Below, in pieces: positions 9,401-16,415 of a DNA stretch of 64,000 nt. Numbering within the stretch: the stretch's first letter is position 1; the number at the start of each line of letters is the position of its first letter. Source of the DNA: Chitinilyticum piscinae (GTDB lineage: Bacteria > Pseudomonadota > Gammaproteobacteria > Burkholderiales > Chitinibacteraceae); NCBI RefSeq assembly GCF_015223195.1, contig NZ_JADFUA010000009.1:1-64000 (forward strand). The letters run 5' to 3'. The position numbers and the translations under genes are program-made. The notes beneath the pieces are model-generated. The model had not been told where the DNA came from, made no database searches, and worked only from the letters and a program-made list of their open reading frames with translations.

Positions 9401-10370
9401 CGACGACGCCGGCCAGGAGCTGGCAAGCGGCCGCGATCTGATTGCATTGCGCGCCCAGCTGGGCGAAGCGGCACAACTCACTTTCCGCGATTCGGCCGAC
9501 GACAGCAACGGCATCGAGAAATCCGGTATTACCAAGTGGGATTTCGGCGATCTGCCGGCCAAGCTCAACTTCAAGCGCAATGGCCGCAACATGACCGGCT
9601 ATCCGGCACTCATCCCCGATGAGGAGCAACTGGCCATCCGCCTGTTTGATACCGAACACGCAGCACTGGCAGCTCACCGTGAAGGCGTGGTACGGCTGCT
9701 GCAGCTCGAGCTGAAGGAACACGTCAAACAACTACCCAAAGCACTACCCAACTTCAGCCAGCTGGCGATTCAGCTGCGTGCACTGGGCAACGCCGACCTG
9801 CTGCTGGATGACATTACAGCCTGCATCTGCAATCGTGCCTTTCTGGGCGAAGACGAGCCACCGCGCAGAAAGAAGGAGTTCGATGAACAGAAAAGCCGCG
9901 CGAAGGTGCGCCTACCCTCGGTGCGTGACGCGGCGCTGCGCGCCCTCACCGAGGTTGCTGCTGAATACACCTCCGTCTGCGGCGTAATTGCCAAGGCAGG
10001 GGTATTAAGCCAGGAGCTAAAAAATCAGCTCTCGCTGCTCATATACCCTGGCTTCATGCAGCGCACGGACTGGGAGCAGCTACCGCGCCTGCCGCTGTAT
10101 CTCAAGGCCATGCGCGTGCGCCTGGAAAAACGCACCGCCAATCCCGCCCGCGACGCTCAGCGCGGGGCGGAAATACACGAACTGTGGCAACGCTGGGAGG
10201 GCGAACTGGCCAAGTGGCAACGCGAAGGCCGCGATACCGCCCCGCTGCTGCCGTTCCGCTGGATGATCGAGGAACTGCGCATCTCGCTGTTTGCCCAGGA
10301 ACTGCGCACCCCCTACCCGGTCTCAATGAAGCGGCTGAACAAGCTCTGGGATGAGCTCACCCGGCGCTAA
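6483..10370 (+). CDS. hrpA: ATP-dependent RNA helicase HrpA (DEAH box)
   Basis: A 1295-residue DEAH-box helicase: Walker A GETGSGKTTQ (about residue 97), DEAH (about 193), SAT motif III (about 224), QRAGRCGR motif VI (about 400), then the HA2, OB-fold and long C-terminal regions of HrpA (DUF3418). HrpA processes mRNA and rescues stalled ribosomes in E. coli. The length is typical. I use the ATG at 6483 over an in-frame TTG at 6459. Two perfect paired elements (7872-7920 and 10000-10048) lie inside the gene without breaking the frame. Confidence 0.95.
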   Translation: MSRLPAALQQQLSDCQSADRHALVRLARNVQERIQRKQPADRLQAQLEQQLSTSLEKTSRRRAQLPQPRFDEALPVNQKRDELLQAIRDHQVVIVCGETGSGKTTQLPKLCLALGRGVHGLIGHTQPRRLAARSVAQRIAQELDSELGQHVGYKVRFTEKSSAGSYIKLMTDGILLAETLSDKYLNAYDTIIIDEAHERSLNIDFLLGYLKQLLPRRPDLKVIITSATIDAERFSKHFNNAPVIEVSGRTYPVEVRYAPLAARDEDDAEIEMEEAVADAIGKLWACDGNGDVLVFLPGEREIRETAEELRKAKLRDAEILPLFARLSNEDQQRIFRPSNGRRVVLATNVAETSLTVPGIRYVIDTGLARVNRYSPRAKVEQLQVEKISQASARQRAGRCGRVASGICVRLYSEDDFKLRPPFTDPEIVRSSLAAVILRMAALKLGRVDAFPFIEEPSGKLIADGYAQLRELGAVDESDTLTPTGQQLARLPVDPRLARMLLAGLEQHCLSEILIIASALSVQDPRERPFDAREAAHRAQQKFNDEKSDFLAYLHLWQWYEKESSEKSSNRQLVQRCHEHFLSWLRLREWRDLHRQLADIVEDLGWQTNSKPGTYEQIHKALLTGLLGQIGMKSQESDEYLGARGIKFHVFPGTGLKKSRPKWVVAGELVETSKLYARCVAAIEPEWVEHLAPHLVKRQYFDPHWEKDQGQVVAQERVTLYGLPVVNKRKVHYGAINPTEARELLIREGLVQFNLKTSGKFSDHNLAMLLDVEELEHKSRRQDVLVDEEALFRFFDALVPAEVVNAAGFEAWRKEAEKASPKLLYLGRDDLMRHGAAAVTEEQYPEIFKLADAKLKLAYRFEPGHALDGVTLTLPLHLLNRVNHATFDWLVPGMLREKITLLIKALPKPLRRQCVPVPEFATRMLDELEHASREEPLLPQLAQAVTRGIGQPVSSDDFASVELPAHLQMRFRIIDDAGQELASGRDLIALRAQLGEAAQLTFRDSADDSNGIEKSGITKWDFGDLPAKLNFKRNGRNMTGYPALIPDEEQLAIRLFDTEHAALAAHREGVVRLLQLELKEHVKQLPKALPNFSQLAIQLRALGNADLLLDDITACICNRAFLGEDEPPRRKKEFDEQKSRAKVRLPSVRDAALRALTEVAAEYTSVCGVIAKAGVLSQELKNQLSLLIYPGFMQRTDWEQLPRLPLYLKAMRVRLEKRTANPARDAQRGAEIHELWQRWEGELAKWQREGRDTAPLLPFRWMIEELRISLFAQELRTPYPVSMKRLNKLWDELTRR
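7872..7920. repeat. Paired GGGTAT/ATACCC element P2 inside hrpA
   Basis: GGGTAT (7872-7877) and ATACCC (7915-7920) form a perfect symmetric pair, 49 bp end to end, within hrpA coding sequence. No outer ATAC is present. The overlying codons include CTA and GGG. Confidence 0.6.
10000..10048. repeat. Paired GGGTAT/ATACCC element P3 inside hrpA
   Basis: GGGTAT (10000-10005) and ATACCC (10043-10048), 49 bp end to end. The hrpA codons here include GGG, GTA, TTA, CTA, AAA, AAT and ATA, unlike the flanking GC-rich codon use. Confidence 0.65.
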
Positions 10371-10384
10371 ACCAGCTATCCATG

Positions 10385-10443
10385 AGGTATATACATGCAA
10401 GCCATGCAATTATTGCCGGCCAAGGCTGTACATGACCATGTAT
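10385..10443 (-). repeat. Paired element P4 (59-bp extended form, variant ends)
   Basis: On the minus strand ATAC (10440-10443), GTAC (10428-10431) and ATACCT (10385-10390) keep the family spacing with one mismatch in each inner half. It occupies the gap after hrpA and ends one base before the CRP-like palindrome. Confidence 0.55.
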
Positions 10444-10459
10444 TGTGAGCGATCTCACG
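10444..10459. promoter_or_regulatory. CRP-like operator upstream of yciB
   Basis: TGTGA-N6-TCACG matches the CRP/Vfr consensus TGTGA-N6-TCACA at all but the last base and contains the perfect palindrome GTGAG/CTCAC. It lies about 90 nt upstream of yciB, in front of a possible CATAAT -10 box near 10518. Regulation of the yciB operon by a CRP-family protein is inference. Confidence 0.5.
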
Positions 10460-10549
10460 CCATGATCTGCTATGCAGGATTCACACCGGCGCTAGCTTGC
10501 CGCGCCCCCATTACGGCCGCATAATCTGCGCTCAACTTCAGGTTTAAGC

Positions 10550-11182
10550 ATGAAATTTCTGTTCGAGCTATTCCCCATCCTGCTGTTTTTCGGCGCCTAC
10601 ACCGCCACCAAGAACATCTATATCGCCACCGGTACAGCCATCGTCGCGACGCTCGGACAGGTCATTTATAGCCTGGTGCGCCACCGCAAGGTCGAGAAGA
10701 TGTTGTGGATCAACCTGGGATTGATCACCGTACTCGGCGGCGCCACCCTCCTGTTCCACAACAGCACCTTCATTTACTGGAAGCCTACCGCGCTGTACGC
10801 GCTGTTTGCCAGCATCTTGCTCGGCGGCTGGTATGTGAAACGCATAAACGTCATCGAGAAAATGATGGGCGCGCAACTGGTGCTGCCCGAAGCCATCTGG
10901 ACGCGCCTGCTGTGGGCCTGGGCACTCTTTTTCGCCGGCATGGCAGTACTGAATGTACTGGTCGCCTTCCATTACCCCAGCGCTTTCTGGTTAAGCTTCG
11001 ACACGTTCAGTCAGTGCACTCCCCAAGCGACCTGCGACCAGTTGCGCGAAGACCTGTGGGTCAAATTCAAGGTCTTCGGCACCATCGGCATGACCATCCT
11101 GTTTGTGATCGGTCAGAGCATCTACCTGTCGCGCCACATCACCGAAACCCCGGATGGTGTTGCCGAGGTCAAATCTGAATAA
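10550..11182 (+). CDS. yciB: Inner membrane septation protein YciB (IspZ)
   Basis: A 210-residue polytopic membrane protein starting MKFLFELFPILLFF and carrying FGAYTATKNIYIATG and PTALYALFASILLGG segments typical of YciB/IspZ (five helices). These proteins take part in cell envelope synthesis and septation. It is longer than the roughly 180-residue E. coli protein. An extra loop with two Cys (about residues 153-168, FDTFSQCTPQATCDQLR) sits before the last helix. First gene of a tight cluster with yciI, bolA and ppiC. Confidence 0.93.
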   Translation: MKFLFELFPILLFFGAYTATKNIYIATGTAIVATLGQVIYSLVRHRKVEKMLWINLGLITVLGGATLLFHNSTFIYWKPTALYALFASILLGGWYVKRINVIEKMMGAQLVLPEAIWTRLLWAWALFFAGMAVLNVLVAFHYPSAFWLSFDTFSQCTPQATCDQLREDLWVKFKVFGTIGMTILFVIGQSIYLSRHITETPDGVAEVKSE

Positions 11183-11200
11183 AGCTTAAGAGAATTCACC

Positions 11201-11503
11201 ATGCCCCTCTACAGTATCATCGGCACCGACGTCGCAGATTCGCTGGAACGCCGTCTTGGCAGCCGCCCCGCCCACCTGGAACGCCTGCAAGCACTGAAGA
11301 CCGAAGGGCGACTGGTACTGGCCGGCCCCTTTCCTGCCATCGACAGCACAGACCCGGGACCAGCCGGCTTTTCCGGCAGCCTGATCGTGGCTGAATTTGC
11401 TTCGCTGGACGACGCCCGCAACTGGGCTGAGGCCGACCCCTACGTTGCCGCCGGAGTGTACGCCGACGTCGTTGTCAAACCTTTCAAGCACGTACTGCCC
11501 TGA
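11201..11503 (+). CDS. yciI: YciI-family protein
   Basis: A 100-residue alpha+beta barrel protein of the YCII family: LYSIIGTD start, an R-x-x-H-L-x-x-L helix (about residues 20-29), GRLVLAGPF and [13 protein letters not shown] near the end. The family has a putative His/Asp active site but no settled reaction. It lies 18 nt after yciB and 3 nt before bolA, the usual order in betaproteobacteria. The start is an ATG after an AAGAG site. Confidence 0.9.
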   Translation: MPLYSIIGTDVADSLERRLGSRPAHLERLQALKTEGRLVLAGPFPAIDSTDPGPAGFSGSLIVAEFASLDDARNWAEADPYVAAGVYADVVVKPFKHVLP

Positions 11504-11506
11504 GCA

Positions 11507-11767
11507 ATGACTCTAGCCGATGAAATCCGCCAGCGCCTTGCCCCCCTGACTCCCGAAGCCCTCGATATCGAGGACGACAGCGCGGCACATGCCGGGCATG
11601 CGGGGAACAGCGGCGGCGGGCACTTCAATCTGGTCATTGTGAGCAACGCATTCGAAGGCAGAAAACTGCTGGAGCGGCATCGCATGGTCAAGGATCTGCT
11701 CAAGGAGCTGATGCCGCACCGCATTCACGCACTCAGTATCCGGGCACTTACGCCTACCGAGTTCTAA
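11507..11767 (+). CDS. BolA-family protein
   Basis: An 86-residue BolA/IbaG-type protein with the class II KH-like fold: a GGGHFNLVIVS strand, a RHRMVKDLL helix and a MPHRIHALSI strand. BolA proteins bind monothiol glutaredoxins and [2Fe-2S] clusters and affect envelope and stress physiology. The His in GGGHF is a likely ligand. It has an unusual Ala/Gly/His insertion, HAGHAGNSGGGH. Translationally close-coupled to yciI (3-nt gap). Confidence 0.88.
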   Translation: MTLADEIRQRLAPLTPEALDIEDDSAAHAGHAGNSGGGHFNLVIVSNAFEGRKLLERHRMVKDLLKELMPHRIHALSIRALTPTEF

Positions 11768-11772
11768 AAGAA

Positions 11773-11788
11773 CCGGCCCTCAGGCCGG
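11773..11788. other. Small dyad between bolA and ppiC
   Basis: CCGGCC/GGCCGG with a 4-nt loop lies five bases after the bolA stop. It lacks a following T tract, so it is probably an mRNA hairpin rather than a terminator. Confidence 0.4.
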
Positions 11789-11813
11789 ATAACCACGAAA
11801 CGAAGGAAACTGC

Positions 11814-12614
11814 ATGTTCAAGCCCACCCGCATCACCCTCGCTGTTGCCGCCCTGTCGCTGGGCATGACCTCGATGGTTGCCAGCGCCGCCGTCGCCACC
11901 GTGAATGGCGTCGCCATTCCGGACAGCCGCATGAACGCGGCATTGAAGCAACTGAGCCAGCGTGGCCAGAAGGACAGCCCGGAACTGCGCGCCCGCATCA
12001 AGGAAAAGCTGGTCCAGGACGAAATTCTCTCCCAAGAAGCCGCCAAGCGTGGCCTGGACAAGAGCCCGGAATTCCAGGCACAACTGGATATGGCCCGTCA
12101 GCAGATGCTGATCGGCGCACTGGGTAATGACATCATGGGCAAGATCCAGGTTTCTGATGCCGATCTGAAAGCCGACTACGACAAGATCAAGGCCGGCATG
12201 AGCCCGAAAAAATACAAGGCTCGCCACATTCTGGTGAAGACCGACGCCGAAGCCAACGCCATTCTGGCAGAACTGAAAAAGGGCAAGAAGTTCGAAGATC
12301 TGGCCAAGGCCAAGTCCATGGACAAGGGTAGTGCCGTTCAGGGCGGCTCGCTGGGTGGCCCGCAAGGCGAGTGGGTGGATCCGAAGATGTTCGTTCCAGC
12401 CTTTGCCGCTGCCATGAACACCATGAGCAAGGGGCAGATCAGCAAGGAGCCGGTAAAAACCGAATACGGCTTCCACATCATCAAGATCGATGACGTGCAG
12501 GACAACAAGGCTCCGGAATTCAAAGACGTGAAGGAGCAACTGGCCGAGAAGAAGAAGCAGGAACAGGCACAGAAAATCGTCGAAGACCTGACCAAGAAGG
12601 CCAAAGTCGAGTAA
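11814..12614 (+). CDS. Periplasmic parvulin-type peptidyl-prolyl isomerase
   Basis: A 266-residue protein: Sec signal peptide (cleavage near residue 25, after ASA), N-terminal SurA-like helical segment with AxVNG (about 28-33), and a parvulin domain (about 133-230) with ARHILVKT, GGSLGG and YGFHIIKIDD. It isomerises proline bonds in exported proteins, as PpiC/PrsA/CBF2-type foldases do. The Lys-rich C-terminus ends in a polar helix. A Rho-independent terminator follows at once, closing the yciB operon. Confidence 0.9.
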   Translation: MFKPTRITLAVAALSLGMTSMVASAAVATVNGVAIPDSRMNAALKQLSQRGQKDSPELRARIKEKLVQDEILSQEAAKRGLDKSPEFQAQLDMARQQMLIGALGNDIMGKIQVSDADLKADYDKIKAGMSPKKYKARHILVKTDAEANAILAELKKGKKFEDLAKAKSMDKGSAVQGGSLGGPQGEWVDPKMFVPAFAAAMNTMSKGQISKEPVKTEYGFHIIKIDDVQDNKAPEFKDVKEQLAEKKKQEQAQKIVEDLTKKAKVE

Positions 12615-12630
12615 TCGGCCTCCCTCCACA

Positions 12631-12656
12631 AAAACCCCGCCATGGCGGGGTTTTTG
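12631..12656 (+). terminator. Rho-independent terminator after ppiC-like gene
   Basis: Stem AAACCCCGCC/GGCGGGGTTT with an AT loop, followed by a T-rich run. Confidence 0.9.
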
Positions 12657-12704
12657 TTTTCCAGATCAACCCTGCAGTGATCAAGAAGCACGCGACAGCT
12701 GGGC

Positions 12705-12734
12705 AAAAAAAACCGCCGCGTAAAGACGCGGCGG
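12705..12734 (-). terminator. Minus-strand terminator downstream of 4.5S RNA
   Basis: Read on the minus strand, CCGCCGCG/CGCGGCGG (8-bp perfect stem, loop TCTTTA) is followed by eight T residues. It lies about 125 nt beyond the mature 4.5S RNA. The primary transcript is therefore either trimmed or extends through 12735-12860, where I see no other gene. Confidence 0.85.
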
Positions 12735-12860
12735 AAATTACCACTGGAGATACACGAAGCATCAGCTTGCGAAACCCATTGTGCCGTGACAGGCGCAACG
12801 CGTCCTTGACGGGGCTCAACAATGCTCCGGACAGTCGTTTCAGCGGACAAATCAAAGGGA

Positions 12861-12962
12861 GGGGTGGCGAGCCCGACCCCCGGCACTGGCATCAAAAGCT
12901 GTGGCTGCTTCCTTCCGGACCTGACCAGGTTCACCTTCTAGCCATGCGGGGAGACCCGCCAT
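12861..12962 (-). ncRNA. ffs: 4.5S (SRP) RNA
   Basis: The minus strand carries the universally conserved SRP domain IV: GTCAGGTCCGGAAGGAAGCA with its symmetric and asymmetric loops, flanked by pairing arms GGCGGGTC... and ...GGGCTCGCC. Length about 100 nt fits small bacterial SRP RNA, which binds Ffh to target membrane proteins. Ends are approximate. An extended -10 promoter lies just upstream (13000-13008). Confidence 0.95.
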
Positions 12963-12999
12963 GGAGCGCTACCGCAAGGGCAACGTCAATGAGGACGCA

Positions 13000-13008
13000 A
13001 CTATACCA
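13000..13008 (-). promoter_or_regulatory. Extended -10 promoter for 4.5S RNA
   Basis: TATAGT (13000-13005) preceded by TGG on the minus strand gives a TGnTATAGT extended -10. The -35 region is poor. It starts transcription about 30 nt upstream of the mature RNA and sits just after the asparaginase stop codon. Confidence 0.5.
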
Positions 13009-13025
13009 CAGCCAGCCCGAGAAAA

Positions 13026-13967
13026 TCACGCATTCTGCCAGCGGCTGCGCAACTCATCCGTGTTCGCGCACTCGGCGAGCAGAACATGCAACTGTGCCAC
13101 GCAGGCCGCCGAACCCAGTCGCCCCGCCGGAATCGCGCCAATTCTGGCCAGCACCGAGCCAGCCTGATAGACACCAAGCCGCACAGTGCCTGCAGGACAC
13201 TGGCTTGCCACCACAATCGGCACACCCTGCCCGGCGAGCCGCAGCAGCGCAGCCAGCAAATCGGGATCGTCAGGCAGATTGCCACTGCCGTAGCATTCCA
13301 GCACCAGCGCATCGGGCGGACGTGCAAGCAAGCCCTGCCCCAGCCAGGCAGCCGAGCAACCCGGATAGAGCTTGAGCGCCAGCACGCTCGCGTCGTCCGC
13401 CAAAGGGCGACATGACACCGGCCGGGCAGCCACCGAGGCGGGAGCACGCGCATGCGCCGGGGCATTCGGAGCGATAAATGCCCGGTCAGCGTCGGCATCC
13501 CATTTATGCACATAGCGTCCATGCAGCAATTCGCCACCAAAGGCCAGCCAGACACCCGCCTGCGGCTGCCTTAGCGCCTGCAACGCCAATTGCACATTGG
13601 CAGGCGCATCGGAACCCGGCATAAACCAGGGGCGCTGGGCACCAGTGAGCAATACCGGCTGTGCCAACCCATCCAGCATGAAACTGAGCGCCGCAGCCGT
13701 GTAGGCCATGGTATCGGTTCCGTGCAGCAGCAGCACGCCATCATGATCCTGCAGCGCCTGCGCAACCTCACGGGCAATGACCTGCCAGTCGCTAGGCTGC
13801 ATGCAGGAAGAATCCAGCAAGCGGGGCAAGGAACGAAAGCTCAGCAACTCCCGCGGCTCAAGCAGCGCGTGCAAGCGCTCCGCAACATCATCCAGTGCCG
13901 GTGCCAAGCCCTCGGGCCCTGGCTGGCAACCGATGGTACCGCCCGTGTAGATACAGCAAATGCGCAT
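13026..13967 (-). CDS. L-asparaginase (type I-like)
   Basis: A 313-residue asparaginase with both catalytic signatures: YTGGTIG (about residues 7-13) with the nucleophilic Thr, and LLHGTDTMAYTAAAL (about 80-95) with the Thr-Asp pair. No signal peptide, so it is a cytoplasmic AnsA-like enzyme hydrolysing Asn to Asp and ammonia. The ATG at 13967 is preceded by AGGAGCGG, favouring it over the upstream reading. The C-terminal part is Cys-richer than usual. A lone gene between the 4.5S RNA and the tRNA cluster. Confidence 0.92.
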   Translation of the reverse strand: MRICCIYTGGTIGCQPGPEGLAPALDDVAERLHALLEPRELLSFRSLPRLLDSSCMQPSDWQVIAREVAQALQDHDGVLLLHGTDTMAYTAAALSFMLDGLAQPVLLTGAQRPWFMPGSDAPANVQLALQALRQPQAGVWLAFGGELLHGRYVHKWDADADRAFIAPNAPAHARAPASVAARPVSCRPLADDASVLALKLYPGCSAAWLGQGLLARPPDALVLECYGSGNLPDDPDLLAALLRLAGQGVPIVVASQCPAGTVRLGVYQAGSVLARIGAIPAGRLGSAACVAQLHVLLAECANTDELRSRWQNA

Positions 13968-14004
13968 GCTCACCGCTCCTTTCACGCCAGTGCTGAAAAG
14001 CCAA

Positions 14005-14025
14005 AAGCCGGCGCAAGGCCGGCTT
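14005..14025 (-). terminator. Terminator of the tRNA-Ala/Glu operon
   Basis: A perfect 8-bp stem AAGCCGGC/GCCGGCTT followed on the minus strand by TTGGCTTTT, 22 nt downstream of the last tRNA-Glu. Confidence 0.75.
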
Positions 14026-14046
14026 CTGGTTTTGACTGCAGGTATG

Positions 14047-14122
14047 TGGCGTCCCCACGGGGATTCGAACCCCGGTTATCGCCGTGAAAGGGCGGTGTCC
14101 TAGGCCTCTAGACGATGGGGAC
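14047..14122 (-). tRNA. tRNA-Glu (TTC), copy 2 in transcript
   Basis: 76-nt cloverleaf with acceptor GTCCCCA/TGGGGAC, anticodon loop CTTTCAC (TTC) and encoded CCA. Same sequence as the copy at 14277. Confidence 0.97.
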
Positions 14123-14144
14123 ATACAGTTTCCTGTGTGTCTGG

Positions 14145-14220
<76 letters not shown>

Positions 14221-14276
14221 ACGATTGTTGATGGCCAGCAGCAAACTAGGGCATTTGCTGCTTTTCCACTTTGAAG

Positions 14277-14352
14277 TGGCGTCCCCACGGGGATTCGAAC
14301 CCCGGTTATCGCCGTGAAAGGGCGGTGTCCTAGGCCTCTAGACGATGGGGAC
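14277..14352 (-). tRNA. tRNA-Glu (TTC), copy 1 in transcript
   Basis: Same as the copy at 14047; part of a duplicated Ala-Glu unit transcribed leftward. Confidence 0.97.
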
Positions 14353-14403
14353 AAAACTGTGTTGCCAACAATCCAACGCAACGCAATCTGTCAAATTTGG
14401 TCT

Positions 14404-14479
<76 letters not shown>

Positions 14480-14493
14480 GACAAGAGCTGCGC

Positions 14494-14522
14494 ATTCTAG
14501 ACATCGATTTAACCCCTGTCAA
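14494..14522 (-). promoter_or_regulatory. Promoter of the tRNA-Ala/Glu operon
   Basis: On the minus strand TTGACA (14517-14522), a 17-bp spacer and TAGAAT (14494-14499) with a GC-rich discriminator precede the first tRNA-Ala. Confidence 0.85.
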
Positions 14523-14551
14523 GCACTGCGCACTCATTTTCGCAAATAACT

Positions 14552-15361
14552 TTAGAAGGGCTTCCACCAGTTGGTGTCGACAGTCATGTCATCGCCGGCA
14601 GCCGTGCTGTTCGGGAAGTTTTTCTGCAGCACTCGCTTGGCATCATCACGCAAGGTAGTGAGGCCCAGCTTGTCGTAGGACTGGATCATCAGCCCCAGCG
14701 CCTGTTCGACCTGTTTGGTGTTGGTGTAGGTATTGATCAGCAGATTGCCGCGGTTGGCTGCAGCCAAGTACGCACCTCGCTTGAAGTAATACTTCGCCAC
14801 GTGCAGTTCGTAGCTGGCCAGCACGCCCAGCAGATAATTCATCCGGGTAGTGGCATCCGGGGCGTACTTGCTGTCCGGATAGCGCGTCACCAGCTCCTTG
14901 AAAGCGGCAAACGACTCGCGGGCAGCTTGCGGATCACGCTCGGACATGTCCTGCGGAAAGACGGTGGACAAGAAGCCTTGCGAATCATTGAAGGAAACCA
15001 GACCCTTCAGATAGAGCGCATAGTCCATGCTGGGATGCGCCGGGTTCTGCTTCATGAAGCGGTCAATCGCGGCCAGCGCCAGGACCGGCTCCTGATCCTT
15101 GTAGTAGTTGTAGGCCATCTCGAGCTGCACCTGCTGCGAGTAGCGGCCATACGGATACTTGGCTTCAAGCTGCTCGAACGTCTTGTTCGAGTCAGCCCAG
15201 CTGCCCGCCGCCTGCAGCGACTTGCCCTGATTGAACAACTGGTCAGCCGAATCGGTCTGAACTTTCACAATCTCCACCTCGGGCGACTTGGTCGACGAGC
15301 AGGCGGTAACGAGCGCAAGGGCGCAAGCAGACAACAGGAAACGCGGTAGAATGGCTTTCAT
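14552..15361 (-). CDS. bamD: Outer membrane assembly lipoprotein BamD (ComL)
   Basis: A 269-residue lipoprotein: signal peptide with lipobox LVTAC (Cys about residue 21), then TPR helices (about 35-245) with YPYGRYSQQVQLEMAYNYYK and DATTRMNYLLG signatures of BamD. It is an essential part of the BAM complex inserting beta-barrels in the outer membrane. The start codon overlaps that of rluD on the other strand (sequence TCATGA). An AGGA site lies six bases before the start, inside the rluD coding start. Confidence 0.95.
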   Translation of the reverse strand: MKAILPRFLLSACALALVTACSSTKSPEVEIVKVQTDSADQLFNQGKSLQAAGSWADSNKTFEQLEAKYPYGRYSQQVQLEMAYNYYKDQEPVLALAAIDRFMKQNPAHPSMDYALYLKGLVSFNDSQGFLSTVFPQDMSERDPQAARESFAAFKELVTRYPDSKYAPDATTRMNYLLGVLASYELHVAKYYFKRGAYLAAANRGNLLINTYTNTKQVEQALGLMIQSYDKLGLTTLRDDAKRVLQKNFPNSTAAGDDMTVDTNWWKPF

Positions 15362-16415
15362 GACAAATCCTGATTTCGAACTCGACGATTATAGCGAGTT
15401 AGACGAGCGCCGTGTCCTTACCGTGCCAGCCGAATGCGCCGGCATGCGCTTGGATGCTGCACTGGCACAACTGATCCCCGATTTTTCCCGCAGCCGCCTC
15501 ACGCTGTGGATCAAGGACGGGCTGGTCGATGTTGACGGACAGACCATTACCGCCCCCAAGCACAAGCTCTGGGGTGGCGAGGCTCTGGCCGTTACCGCTC
15601 AGCCCAATCCTGACGAAATCGCCTTTACGCCGGAAGACATCGCGCTGGATGTCCTGTACGACGACGACGCCATCATCATCATCAACAAACCGGCCGGGCT
15701 GGTGGTGCATCCAGGCAGCGGCAACTGGTCAGGCACGCTGCTTAACGCGCTGCTGTTCCACTACCCCGAGCTGAAAACGGTGCCGCGCGCCGGCATCGTG
15801 CACCGCTTGGACAAGGACACCAGCGGCCTGATGGTCGTCGCACGAACCTTGAGCGCGCAGAACAATCTGGTGCAACAGCTGCAGGCCCGCACCGTAAAGC
15901 GCCACTACCTGGCCGTCGCCCAGGGACAGGTCGGCGCAGACGGCACGGTAGACGCGCCGATTGGCCGCCACCCGCGCGATCGCGTCAAGATGGCCGTGGT
16001 GCATACCGGCAAGCCCGCCATTACCCACTATCGGGTACTGGAGCGCTTCAATGCGCACACACTGGTCGAATGCCGGCTGGAAACCGGCCGTACCCATCAG
16101 ATCCGCGTACACATGGCGCACATCGGGCACCCGCTGGCTGCCGATTCGGTCTACAACGCCCGTCCGGTCAAGGTCAGCCCCGAAGTCGATCTGGCCCTGG
16201 AAGATCTGGCCCGTCAGGCGCTGCACGCCAGAAAGCTTGCACTGGTCCACCCGGAAACCGGCAAGACCATGCAATGGAAGGCCCCGATCCCTGCCGACTT
16301 CGACGCATTGCTGGCTGCGCTGCGCTTCGACGCCCATCCGGACGATGACGAAGATGAGGACTGGGATGACGACGATGACGATCACGACTGCGAGATCATC
16401 TATGTCCGCGACTGA
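15360..16415 (+). CDS. rluD: 23S rRNA pseudouridine synthase RluD
   Basis: A 351-residue protein: S4 domain (about residues 25-85), then the RluA-type catalytic domain with AGIVHRLDKDTSGLM (about 143-157; Asp of HRLDKDT is catalytic) and GRTHQIRVHMAHIGHPL. It makes pseudouridines in helix 69 of 23S rRNA. The C-terminus has an unusual acidic tail (about residues 323-343, nearly all Asp/Glu) before CEIIYVRD. An in-frame ATG nine bases upstream (15351) is an alternative start. It overlaps pgeF by 14 nt. Confidence 0.93.
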   Translation: MTNPDFELDDYSELDERRVLTVPAECAGMRLDAALAQLIPDFSRSRLTLWIKDGLVDVDGQTITAPKHKLWGGEALAVTAQPNPDEIAFTPEDIALDVLYDDDAIIIINKPAGLVVHPGSGNWSGTLLNALLFHYPELKTVPRAGIVHRLDKDTSGLMVVARTLSAQNNLVQQLQARTVKRHYLAVAQGQVGADGTVDAPIGRHPRDRVKMAVVHTGKPAITHYRVLERFNAHTLVECRLETGRTHQIRVHMAHIGHPLAADSVYNARPVKVSPEVDLALEDLARQALHARKLALVHPETGKTMQWKAPIPADFDALLAALRFDAHPDDDEDEDWDDDDDDHDCEIIYVRD

